From positions 186,001 to 250,000 of the forward strand of contig CANMHT010000003.1 in NCBI GenBank assembly GCA_947497755.1: a DNA stretch of 64,000 nucleotides. Direction: 5' to 3'. The translations under genes and the position numbers were made by a program. The notes beneath the pieces were generated by a model. It was not told where the DNA came from. It saw only the letters and a list, made by a program, of their open reading frames with translations, and ran no database searches. Positions 9,850 through 17,729 of this stretch are shown in pieces (position 1 is the stretch's first letter; each line of letters opens with the position of its first letter). Source of the stretch: an uncultured Polaribacter sp. GTDB taxonomy: Bacteria > Bacteroidota > Bacteroidia > Flavobacteriales > Flavobacteriaceae.

Positions 9850-9874
9850 TTGTTATAATCTAATTAAATTGATA

Positions 9875-10849
9875 TTATTTTTTTCTAAATATTTTAGATA
9901 TTAATTTATGAGTACCTCTATAAACATTTACAAACGGACTCTTTAAATTTTTAAGAAAAGAATCATAATTTTTATCCTCTTCTCCCAAACCATATTCAAT
10001 ATTTTCTACTTCTTTGGATCTAACCAAAGTTCCAAACATATAATCCCAAATAGCCAACTTTGCTCCCATGTTCTTGTTAAAATGTTTTGGGTTATTGCTA
10101 TGATGTATCTGATGTTGAAAAGGACTAATAAAAATGTATTCTAAAAAATTAAAGTAGGTTAGTTTTACATGTGAATGCCTTAGATTGGCTCCAAAAACCA
10201 AAAAAACGAAACTAAAAATGTTCACACCAATAAAAGTAAATTTGTCTATTTTCTCTACAGATAAATAATCAAACACTCCCGCCAATACTCCAAAAACAAC
10301 TAATACTCTAGCGTTATTCATAATGAGTTCTACTGGATGAATTCTGTATTGTGTTACTGGATTTAGTTCTGTTGCTGAATGATGAATCTTGTGAAATTCC
10401 CATAAAAAAGGAATCTTATGCTGTAAATAATGTAGTAAAAAAGATGTGAAATCATTCAGTAAAGTGAGACTAATTGTATAAAGAAGAATCAAGTTAAATG
10501 TTGAGATATTAAATGTTCTTATTCCAAAACTTTCCATTAAAAATTCATTGGTGTAAAAAGCAATATATAGTCCCCATATTAAGAAAGGACCTATGAATAA
10601 AATTTTTACAAATGAATTGAAAAAAATTAGCCAATAATCTACACGAGCAGAATTGCCTAACCATATCTTTTTAGAAAGAATATATGCTGTAAAAGAACTT
10701 CTAATCTTTTCTCTCTTAAATACATAAAATGCCAACAAAACTGATGTGATAATATACCCAAAATAGATTCTTTTATTTGGGTTTATTAAAAAAGAAAAAG
10801 GCATTTTAAGGCCTTCTTCTAATGTATTTATCAGATCTTGAATGTGCAT
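9875..10849 (-). CDS. Sterol desaturase / fatty-acid hydroxylase family membrane protein
   Basis: The 324-residue protein has about five hydrophobic segments and the di-iron histidine clusters of the family: HYLQH (140-144), HKIHH (153-157), RHSH (224-227) and HQIHH (246-250). Enzymes of this superfamily hydroxylate or desaturate lipid substrates with O2 at a membrane di-iron site. Which lipid is used cannot be told. Its position between an imelysin gene and a TonB receptor gene (gaps 42 and 25 bp) and the lack of a clear promoter of its own suggest co-expression with iron-uptake genes. That is unexpected for a lipid enzyme. The family assignment is firm; the physiological role is open. Confidence 0.88.
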   Translation of the reverse strand: MHIQDLINTLEEGLKMPFSFLINPNKRIYFGYIITSVLLAFYVFKREKIRSSFTAYILSKKIWLGNSARVDYWLIFFNSFVKILFIGPFLIWGLYIAFYTNEFLMESFGIRTFNISTFNLILLYTISLTLLNDFTSFLLHYLQHKIPFLWEFHKIHHSATELNPVTQYRIHPVELIMNNARVLVVFGVLAGVFDYLSVEKIDKFTFIGVNIFSFVFLVFGANLRHSHVKLTYFNFLEYIFISPFQHQIHHSNNPKHFNKNMGAKLAIWDYMFGTLVRSKEVENIEYGLGEEDKNYDSFLKNLKSPFVNVYRGTHKLISKIFRKK

Positions 10850-10891
10850 TTTATCTAAATAAATCTGTTATTTTATTTATAAATACATGGA

Positions 10892-11998
10892 CTAATCTCC
10901 ATCAGCATCAACATAGTCTACATTTATCTTAAAAGCTTGCAACATTTCTACTTTTAATAATACAACTACTTTTTGCAAAGCATCATAGGTCTTAGTCATT
11001 GCTGTGTTATCTGTTTTTATTTGCTGATAAAAGTTTGCATCTAATGTATTTAACTGTGTTCTTGCAGTAGCTAATGAGTTGGTAATATTCGTTGCTAAAC
11101 TAGCTTTGTTTAAGCTTTGTAAATACACATTCAATCCTAATTTTGCATTGTTAGAACTGTAGTGTTTCCCTGTAAAAAAGTTTTGAACAGCTGTTAACGC
11201 TTCTAGAGCTAACTCTTTTGAGATATCTTTTCTATAAAAAGCTTCAACCTTTTCTGGTAATGAAGTTGCTGAAAAGTTTCCTGCTGGAATTCCAATTTTA
11301 TTTGCTCTTAACCCTTTTTCATAATAGTAGATATAATCATTTACTAATTTATTTAAAGAACTTGTAGCTGTATTTCCAGAGTTATTGATAAATTTATCAT
11401 AATAACTTCCTTTCCAATCATCAAGTACTTGCTTAGTGATTCCATTAATTTTTGTAGCAATATCTGTCAAATACTTTTTATAATTTGCAGCATTCGCATT
11501 TGTTGTATACTTTTCTAAAATTGCAGTATCATCACTTCCTACTCCGTATAATAAATAATCCAAAGCAGGAAAACCTTGCGCATCATGATTATTAGAATGG
11601 TTTAAATCATAGGTTCCAGAGGTAATATTTGCATCAACATCCGCAACCGTTACAGGATAAATATTGATAAAGTTTACAAATTGTAACTCTTCTGCTTTAC
11701 CAATATTAAACATTTCTATATGTTGCCATGTTTTATAAGCAGTATACCAAGCATTACGCAATGCTGTTAAAGATTGAGCTGTTGGTGAATTACTAAAATC
11801 CGTGGCAGCAGTTTTTAAAGCCGTAGATTTTGTATTAAAGTCCTCAAAAGCAGGAATAATTAAATTGTCAGCTATATGAGTTAACATTTCCTTTCTGTCA
11901 AAATTATCAGTTGGATCTGGTGTTATAGATTCTGATTTACTACAAGCATAAATCACTACAGCTAATACCAAAAGACCTATTATTTTTTTTCTCATCAT
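10892..11998 (-). CDS. Imelysin-family lipoprotein with degenerate GxHxxE
   Basis: This 368-residue lipoprotein (VVIYAC, Cys19) has the imelysin fold blocks TALRNAWYTAYKTWQHIEMF (about 78-97) and FPALDYLLYG. Where the plus-strand paralogue has GFHGIE, this protein has GFPALD (142-147), so both the His and the Glu of the proposed metal-binding motif are replaced. It may bind a different ligand or act as a partner subunit. It is the first gene of a probable operon with the desaturase and TonB receptor genes. Two adjacent ATGs (MM) could both serve as the start. An operator-like palindrome occupies the bases directly upstream. Confidence 0.88.
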   Translation of the reverse strand: MMRKKIIGLLVLAVVIYACSKSESITPDPTDNFDRKEMLTHIADNLIIPAFEDFNTKSTALKTAATDFSNSPTAQSLTALRNAWYTAYKTWQHIEMFNIGKAEELQFVNFINIYPVTVADVDANITSGTYDLNHSNNHDAQGFPALDYLLYGVGSDDTAILEKYTTNANAANYKKYLTDIATKINGITKQVLDDWKGSYYDKFINNSGNTATSSLNKLVNDYIYYYEKGLRANKIGIPAGNFSATSLPEKVEAFYRKDISKELALEALTAVQNFFTGKHYSSNNAKLGLNVYLQSLNKASLATNITNSLATARTQLNTLDANFYQQIKTDNTAMTKTYDALQKVVVLLKVEMLQAFKINVDYVDADGD

Positions 11999-11999
11999 T

Positions 12000-12035
12000 A
12001 TTTCTATTTATTCTAAATAAAATTATGCAAATATA
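12000..12035 (-). promoter_or_regulatory. Promoter and operator-like palindrome of the imelysin operon
   Basis: The minus strand carries TATATTTG (complement of 12028-12035), a good TAnnTTTG -7 element. Between it and the start codon lies the complement of 12000-12018, ATTTAGAATAAATAGAAAT, which keeps the ATTTAGA...AAAT ends of the sites at 13286, 13358 and 23421. It would fall at or just after the transcription start, giving a leader of only about 20 nt. Confidence 0.45.
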
Positions 12036-12037
12036 AA

Positions 12038-12066
12038 AAAAGTAGCTGTGATAAACAGCTACTTTT
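12038..12066 (-). terminator. Rho-independent terminator of the DUF4856 gene
   Basis: Perfect arms AAAAGTAGCTGT (12038-12049) and ACAGCTACTTTT (12055-12066) enclose a 5-nt loop. Read on the minus strand it is followed by a T-rich run (complement of 12031-12037). It separates the DUF4856 transcript from the imelysin operon promoter just downstream. Confidence 0.8.
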
Positions 12067-12088
12067 AACAATATTCTATTGAAAAGCC

Positions 12089-13282
12089 TTAGTTAGCAGC
12101 TTGTTCTTTAGTAAATCCATATACTCCTGCAATACGATCAGAGATTTGATCTAAAGTTGTTGCAGTAACATCCCAAAAACCGTTGTTTTGCATTAATGTA
12201 CTAATGAAAGCATTAATTTCTGCAACTGGTAAGTTTGGTTGGTTTGTATTTGTATCTCTTGTAAATCTTAAGCTGTAGACAAAACCATATCCTTCAGATA
12301 AATCATGGAAAGCAGATGCTTTATCAGTAGCCAAAGTAGCTTTACCAGCTTGTAAATAATGTACAGCTCTAATAGCAATTACTTTAGAAACTGCAGCTCT
12401 AATAATATTTGCTTGTTGATCTCTTAAAGTATAATTTTTAGCTACGATTGCTGCTCTTCCTAATTTAAATGCATCATAAATTTCTTTTGCAATACCTTTA
12501 AAGTCTGCATCAGCATCTACTCTAGCTAAATATTTATTTAAGAAACTATCTGCTCCTAAAACTGGAACTGCTCGATTCGTTTCTGCTCCATATAAATATC
12601 CGTAAGCTTCATCCCATTTATGTTCCATAGTAGTATAGTTCTTACCAGAAACTAAGGTTCCAGCATCGTTATCAGCTACGTTTGTACCTGCATCTAATAC
12701 ACTTTTACTTAAATAGTTGTTTAACATTTGGTCTGCCATTAAAGCTCCAATGGTAGATTTAGCATAAGCTTGGTTTAACTCTAATCCTTTTGCGTTTACA
12801 TAACGAGTAGAACCTCCACCATTTTCTTGAATTTTCCCAGCTGTTCCTGCTACAGCATTTGTACTCCAGTTTGGAAAAACATCATCCACTTGTGAGTTTA
12901 ACCAACCATCAAAAGTTGCTTTAATTGCATTAGCTTCTGTGGTGTTTGCTGAAAAATAATCTGAAGATGCAGCAGTTTTACTTCTTAAGTTTTTACTTGA
13001 CGCATTTAAATCTGCATCAGAAAAATCTGCATTACCTGCTGAATGATTAAACATTGCCGCTAATTCTGCTTTTGTTTTTGTATTGTCTTTTAAAGCATTT
13101 GACAATTCGGTAGCCATTTTTATTCTAGTTGTTTGACCAGAAAAACTAACTGTTGTATTTCCACCTCTTGTAAACTCATAAGTTTGAGGTGCATTTACTG
13201 GTATTTCTGTTGTTTTACTTTTTGAACAAGAACCCAATATTAATGTTGATACTGCTAAGGCTGAAAAAATTACTCTTCTCAT
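12089..13282 (-). CDS. DUF4856 domain lipoprotein
   Basis: This 397-residue lipoprotein (LILGSC, Cys19) has a mature N-terminus reading YEFTRGGNTTVSFSGQTTRI, typical of the DUF4856 family, which has no established biochemical function. The rest is mostly helical, with a conserved-looking HKWDEAYGYLYG near residue 220. Members are commonly encoded beside imelysin genes in Bacteroidetes, as here, so a shared role in metal handling at the cell surface is plausible. The gene has its own promoter with two operator-like palindromes and its own terminator, so it is a single-gene transcript regulated with its neighbours. Confidence 0.78.
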   Translation of the reverse strand: MRRVIFSALAVSTLILGSCSKSKTTEIPVNAPQTYEFTRGGNTTVSFSGQTTRIKMATELSNALKDNTKTKAELAAMFNHSAGNADFSDADLNASSKNLRSKTAASSDYFSANTTEANAIKATFDGWLNSQVDDVFPNWSTNAVAGTAGKIQENGGGSTRYVNAKGLELNQAYAKSTIGALMADQMLNNYLSKSVLDAGTNVADNDAGTLVSGKNYTTMEHKWDEAYGYLYGAETNRAVPVLGADSFLNKYLARVDADADFKGIAKEIYDAFKLGRAAIVAKNYTLRDQQANIIRAAVSKVIAIRAVHYLQAGKATLATDKASAFHDLSEGYGFVYSLRFTRDTNTNQPNLPVAEINAFISTLMQNNGFWDVTATTLDQISDRIAGVYGFTKEQAAN

Positions 13283-13285
13283 TTT

Positions 13286-13376
13286 ATTTAGATTGATTTA
13301 AAATAAACTTTTAATTACGACGCAAAAATACATACACAAATAGAACTAGCAAAGTTTATTTGGATTTATTTTAAAT
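13286..13376 (-). promoter_or_regulatory. DUF4856 promoter with two operator-like palindromes
   Basis: On the minus strand, TTTG (complement of 13350-13353), a 19-bp spacer and TATTTTTG (complement of 13323-13330) form a full Bacteroidetes promoter, TTTG-N19-TAnnTTTG. ATTTAGATTGATTTAAAAT (13286-13304) lies in the leader, 3 bp from the start codon. ATTTGGATTTATTTTAAAT (13358-13376) lies immediately upstream of the -33 element. The second matches the fbpA and 23421-23439 sites at nearly every position. Confidence 0.55.
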
Positions 13377-13413
13377 AAAAATAAGGAAGTTTAGTTAAAT
13401 ACCTAAAAATTGG

Positions 13414-14928
13414 CTAGTTAGCGACTAATGATTTAAGATATAAAATAACTGATTTACGTATATCTGAAGCTTTTTCTTTATTTTTTGGCTTATAAATAGA
13501 AAAAACTTCTTTGTTTTTGTCTGATAAAAATGGGATATCGAATCCTTTTAAAAGATAGTCAGAAAAAGCAACTGTATATGTTTTGTTCATGATTATTTTT
13601 TTCCCTGACACATACCATTCATTACCTTTCAATTCTGCTTTATAACGTTGTAAATAAGCACCAGTACCAGCGGCTTTTTGTCCATAGTCTAATACTTTAG
13701 ACAATAAACTACCTTTTAGCTTTACTTTAAGTACTGCTCCACCATAAGGCAATACTCTAAAAATATCTATAGAGCTAATATTTCCTGCTAATTCATCATC
13801 AATTCTAATAGAACCTCCATTTACTAAAGCACAGTCTACTTGATTATCAAAAGCAAAAGACATTGATTTGGTAATTAGCTCACCCATATTTGTTTGAATA
13901 CTTCTTATAGGCGTGTCTCTCGCATCTAAAGGTACTTTCGTAGTGTATATTACTTCTTCAGGGTTTGCAATTATGTCTTTAATTTTAGCATTTAAAATAG
14001 CTTGCCATTTTGCAACTACTTTACCTACTTTTTTATCTTCCTTAATAGTAGTATTAATTTCTTTTAACTCAGATTTTACAGTTGTTTTTTTGGTCTTAGT
14101 ATTGAAACTAATTCTATGAATATATGCTGTTTTCGCATTGGCATCTGCTTTAACAATAAAAGAATTCCCTACTGGTATTTTCATATTGGTATGCTCATGA
14201 CCTCCCATTATAAAAGGAATTTCTGGTAGCATTTCTAGTATTTTTTTGTCTTGTGCAACCGTAACATGTGTCAATCCAAAAACTACATCTACTTTATTTT
14301 TTAGCTCATTGTATGATTTTTTTGCCTCTTCATAAATATCGGTATACTTTACATACATTTTAGGATTTGATGGTACACAAACACTAATAAACCCAACTTT
14401 TACTTTTGTTCCATCTGCATCAGTGAATTCTTTAATAAATGTTCTATTTGTAAACTCTTTTTTACCATCTCTTTCTTTATAAAAAAGAGATACTTCATCT
14501 GCTTGTTTATAAAATACATTGGCAGATATCCAAGGAAAAGTACTTTCATTCAATCGTTTTTGTAAGTCTTTGTTACTAATATCAAATTCGTGATTTCCAA
14601 ATGCTACCAAATCAAAATTCATGGCATTCATGGTCTCAATCATTTGCTTTCCTCTAATGCGTTCTCCATTGTATTTTACCGTTCCTAATAAAGACGGGTT
14701 TAAAAAATCTCCCGCCATTACTAACATTGTATTTGGATTTTCTTTTAATAACTCCTGATGTACAGTTTCAACTCTTGCCATTCCTCCATATTTGCCACCT
14801 TGTATTGGAGCAATTTCATATACATCATTTACTTGCAAAAAAGTAAATTCAATTTTTCCATCTCCTTTAGAACAAGCAGTTAAAATTGCAAGACATACAA
14901 CAACTACAATTGATTTGATTAATTTCAT
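13414..14928 (-). CDS. Bifunctional metallophosphatase / 5'-nucleotidase lipoprotein (UshA-like)
   Basis: This 504-residue lipoprotein (LTAC, Cys19) has the two-domain UshA layout. The N-terminal metallophosphatase domain shows NDVY (34-37), GD (73-74), GNHEFD (111-116), TH (220-221) and GGHEH (242-246). The C-terminal nucleotidase domain shows ALVNGGSIR with NGGSIR at 370-375. The first metal motif, normally D-x-H, is D-V-Y here, so one metal-ligand His is Tyr; NDVY-type variants are known in part of the family. It would hydrolyse extracytoplasmic nucleotides to nucleosides and phosphate. A 32-bp gap to the HMG-CoA-lyase-like gene upstream suggests co-transcription. Confidence 0.88.
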   Translation of the reverse strand: MKLIKSIVVVVCLAILTACSKGDGKIEFTFLQVNDVYEIAPIQGGKYGGMARVETVHQELLKENPNTMLVMAGDFLNPSLLGTVKYNGERIRGKQMIETMNAMNFDLVAFGNHEFDISNKDLQKRLNESTFPWISANVFYKQADEVSLFYKERDGKKEFTNRTFIKEFTDADGTKVKVGFISVCVPSNPKMYVKYTDIYEEAKKSYNELKNKVDVVFGLTHVTVAQDKKILEMLPEIPFIMGGHEHTNMKIPVGNSFIVKADANAKTAYIHRISFNTKTKKTTVKSELKEINTTIKEDKKVGKVVAKWQAILNAKIKDIIANPEEVIYTTKVPLDARDTPIRSIQTNMGELITKSMSFAFDNQVDCALVNGGSIRIDDELAGNISSIDIFRVLPYGGAVLKVKLKGSLLSKVLDYGQKAAGTGAYLQRYKAELKGNEWYVSGKKIIMNKTYTVAFSDYLLKGFDIPFLSDKNKEVFSIYKPKNKEKASDIRKSVILYLKSLVAN

Positions 14929-14960
14929 TTGTTTAAAATTTTATCTTTTTAAAATAACAT

Positions 14961-15824
14961 CTAATGATTGAAAACTTGCAAAGCCACATTATAAGCACTT
15001 TCAAAACTCATTGGTTTAATTCCAGTAGTCACTTTTTCTGCTGTAAAATATGATAGTAATTTCTCAGTGGGCATATTTCCTGTTAGTTCGTCTTTTGCCA
15101 TCGGACAACCACCATACCCCATCATGGCACCATCAAAACGGTAACAACCAGCTTTATATGCAGCTTCTACTTTTTCTTTCCATGTACTTGGTGTGGTATG
15201 CAAATGTGCACCAAATTCTATATTTGGGTATTTCGGAATTAAGTTAGAAAATAAATAATCTATTACTTCTGGAGTAGAGCTTCCGATAGTATCAGAAAGT
15301 GATAAAATCTTTACACCCATTCTAGATAATTTTTCTGTCCATTCTCCAACAATATCTACGTTCCACGGATCTCCATAAGGATTGCCAAATCCCATAGATA
15401 AATAAGCTACCACTTCTTTATTAGCACGCGTTGCAATGGTTAAAATTTCTTGTAGCGTTTCTATAGATTGAGAAATAGTTTTGTGAGTATTACGCATTTG
15501 AAAATTTTCTGAAATTGAAAAAGGATACCCTAAATAATCAATTTCTTCAAATTGTGCCGCATCATTAGCTCCTCTTACATTTGCAATAATTGCTAATAGT
15601 TTACTAGAAGTCGCAGACAAATCTAATTTGGATAGTACCTCTGCAGTATCTCTCATTTGCGGAATAGCTTTTGGAGAAACAAAACTTCCAAAATCTATAG
15701 TATCAAAGCCAACACGCAACAAAGCATTGATATAGTTTGCCTTATCTCCTGTTGAGATAAAATGCGTTTTAATTCCTTGCATTGCATCTCTTGGGCATTC
15801 TATAATTTTAACTTTTCTATTCAT
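14961..15824 (-). CDS. Hydroxymethylglutaryl-CoA lyase family protein
   Basis: A DRE-TIM metallolyase of 287 residues from the ATG at 15824; a TTG nine bases upstream is also in frame but less likely. The N-terminal motif reads ECPRDAMQG, corresponding to PRDGLQN of the family. The C-terminal signature reads GGCPMAKDELTGNMPTEKL, with the catalytic-type Cys in GGCP and the conserved GN-x-x-TE. HMG-CoA lyase splits HMG-CoA to acetyl-CoA and acetoacetate in leucine breakdown. No other leucine-catabolic gene is nearby, so the exact substrate should be treated as family-level. TATCTTTG, a -7-type element, lies only 6 bp before the ATG. Confidence 0.85.
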   Translation of the reverse strand: MNRKVKIIECPRDAMQGIKTHFISTGDKANYINALLRVGFDTIDFGSFVSPKAIPQMRDTAEVLSKLDLSATSSKLLAIIANVRGANDAAQFEEIDYLGYPFSISENFQMRNTHKTISQSIETLQEILTIATRANKEVVAYLSMGFGNPYGDPWNVDIVGEWTEKLSRMGVKILSLSDTIGSSTPEVIDYLFSNLIPKYPNIEFGAHLHTTPSTWKEKVEAAYKAGCYRFDGAMMGYGGCPMAKDELTGNMPTEKLLSYFTAEKVTTGIKPMSFESAYNVALQVFNH

Positions 15825-15894
15825 GAGTTTCAAAGATAATTAAAGCGTTCGATTTCTAAAATATATTTCTAATTGTTTCTTGATTTGTTTTTGA

Positions 15895-15913
15895 TAACTT
15901 TACTGAAAAGTTA
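15895..15913. promoter_or_regulatory. Palindrome upstream of the IYD-like gene
   Basis: TAACTTT (15895-15901) and AAAGTTA (15907-15913) are perfect inverted 7-mers around the 5-bp spacer ACTGA. They lie just before the AAGGA ribosome-binding site at 15917-15921, within the divergent intergenic region. It could be an operator; no regulator is identified. Confidence 0.3.
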
Positions 15914-15922
15914 AAATAAGGA

Positions 15923-16612
15923 ATGAATTCAGACACAATACAAATAAACGGATATACGCATACCTCCTATTCTCAAGAATCTTTTACAGAAGACGAAATG
16001 TTGTGTAAAAGCAAAGAGTATTATGAATGGCTTAACAAAAGAAGATCTGTAAGAGAATTTTCTAACAAACCTGTTCCAAAAGAAGTTATTGAAAATTTAA
16101 TTTTATCTGCATCTACTGCTCCATCAGGAGCTCACAAACAACCTTGGACGTTCTGTGCAATATCTAATCAAGAGTTAAAATCTAAAGTTAGAGAAGCGGC
16201 AGAAATTGAAGAGAAATTAGGTTACGAAAGTAGAATGAGTACTCGTTGGAAAAAGGATTTGGAGCCTTTAGGAACAGATATGCACAAACCTTTTATTGAA
16301 GAAGCTCCATGGATTGTTATTGCTTTTAAAAAGGTATATGATTTTGATGAAGATGGTAGCAAACACAATAATTACTATGTTAATGAATCTGTTGGTATTG
16401 CATGCGGAATGTTTATTTCTGCTATTCAAAATGCAGGACTTGTTACTTTAACACATACCCCAAGTCCTATGAATTTTCTTGCTAAAGTTTTAGGAAGACC
16501 TTCTAATGAAAGAGCATTTATTTTGTTTCCTATCGGATATCCAAAAGAACATGTTTATGTACCTGATATTGAACGTAAAAAATTAGAGGATGTTTCTTGT
16601 TTTTTCGAATAA
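15923..16612 (+). CDS. Iodotyrosine deiodinase-like flavoprotein (nitroreductase superfamily)
   Basis: This 229-residue FMN protein has the nitroreductase phosphate-binding RRSVR (40-44) and APSGAH (66-71). It matches the iodotyrosine deiodinase (IYD) subgroup along most of its length: ESVGIACG, AGLVTLTHTPSPMNFL, GYPKEH and VPDIERKKL. The three active-site lid residues known to hold the iodotyrosine zwitterion in IYD are present with the correct spacing, as Glu97, Tyr101 and Lys122. Family members reductively remove halogen from halotyrosines using reduced FMN. Bacterial IYD homologues are established, although their natural role is unclear. It ends 1 bp from the convergent MauG-like gene. 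No thyroid-type partners are expected; the electron donor is unknown. Confidence 0.85.
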   Translation: MNSDTIQINGYTHTSYSQESFTEDEMLCKSKEYYEWLNKRRSVREFSNKPVPKEVIENLILSASTAPSGAHKQPWTFCAISNQELKSKVREAAEIEEKLGYESRMSTRWKKDLEPLGTDMHKPFIEEAPWIVIAFKKVYDFDEDGSKHNNYYVNESVGIACGMFISAIQNAGLVTLTHTPSPMNFLAKVLGRPSNERAFILFPIGYPKEHVYVPDIERKKLEDVSCFFE

Positions 16613-16613
16613 G

Positions 16614-17729
16614 CTATTGAAGTTTCTTAGGAAGTTTTACTCTATATGATGGAGAAGAAATACTATGTAAAAAGGCAATAATATCTTGAATTTCGTCTTT
16701 ACTTAACTCTAATTTTGTTAATAATTTAGAAGTTTGTGGAAACAAGCTATCGTTTAGTTGATTCTTCTTTCGTTTAGGTCTTGGCATTCCCATATTATAC
16801 ATATTTAAAATACCAGTCATATTATCAAAAAGACCATTGTGCATCCAAGGTCTCGTTCTCATTACATCTCTTAAACTCGGAGTTCTAAACTTTCCTATAT
16901 CTTCTGCTTTCTTTGTAACCTCATATCTTCCTAAATCTTCATATTTTCTACCATAATATGTTAAACCCAGATTATGAAATTTATTATCTGTTAATAAAGG
17001 TCCATTATGGCAGTTCATACATTTTGCTTTAGTTCTAAATAAGTGTAAGCCTCTTAGTTCTGATTCATTTAATTTTCTTTTCTTCTTTAAGTAATAATCA
17101 AACTTTGAGGGTCTACTTACCAAAGACCTTTCGTAATTGGCAATTGCTACAGCAATATCATTAATATCAATGGTATTCTTCTTAAATACCTTTTTAAATG
17201 CTTTTCTATATCCTTTTATTTCTGAAACTCTAGCAACAACAGTATCTAAAGGAGTATTCATCTCTACTGGATTTTGAATTGGTCCTAAAACTTGTGCTTC
17301 AAGAGAATTCGCTCTTCCATCCCAAAAAAGATGATCTACATAGGATAAATTTAAAATTGTTGGAGCATTTCTTTTTCCTTGCTTAAATTCAAAACCTGAA
17401 GAAACTCTTCTATTGTCGGTAAAATTTTGATCTGGATGATGACAACTAGCACAAGAGAATTGTTTTGTTTGAGAAATTCTATTATCAAAAAACAATTGTT
17501 TACCTAAAGCCAACATAGCTTTAGATGGCTTTTTACCATTGTACTTTGGTTTAGGAACCATGCCTAGTTCTTGCCAAACAATTGTACTATCTACAGTTGG
17601 CGTTGGCCATTTGCTTGGATCTTGAGAATAGAGTTTATCTAATTTTTGATATTCTGTTAACTCTTCTTTGCATCCAATGGTTAGAGAACTAATAAAAATA
17701 AGAAGGAATCCTTTTAAAATATTTGACAT
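16614..17729 (-). CDS. Cytochrome-c peroxidase / MauG family lipoprotein
   Basis: This 371-residue predicted lipoprotein (SSLTIGC, Cys20) has two c-haem sites, CASCH (93-97) and CMNCH (237-241), and the family block NAPTILNLSYVDHLFWDGRA (about 121-140). This is the di-haem BCCP/MauG fold. BCCP enzymes reduce H2O2; MauG-type members oxidise protein residues, so the substrate here is open. It is the last gene of a TonB receptor, DUF4876, DUF6850, MauG operon. Its ATG shares one base with the stop of the DUF6850 gene (TAATG), which points to translational coupling and a shared function. Confidence 0.92.
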   Translation of the reverse strand: MSNILKGFLLIFISSLTIGCKEELTEYQKLDKLYSQDPSKWPTPTVDSTIVWQELGMVPKPKYNGKKPSKAMLALGKQLFFDNRISQTKQFSCASCHHPDQNFTDNRRVSSGFEFKQGKRNAPTILNLSYVDHLFWDGRANSLEAQVLGPIQNPVEMNTPLDTVVARVSEIKGYRKAFKKVFKKNTIDINDIAVAIANYERSLVSRPSKFDYYLKKKRKLNESELRGLHLFRTKAKCMNCHNGPLLTDNKFHNLGLTYYGRKYEDLGRYEVTKKAEDIGKFRTPSLRDVMRTRPWMHNGLFDNMTGILNMYNMGMPRPKRKKNQLNDSLFPQTSKLLTKLELSKDEIQDIIAFLHSISSPSYRVKLPKKLQ

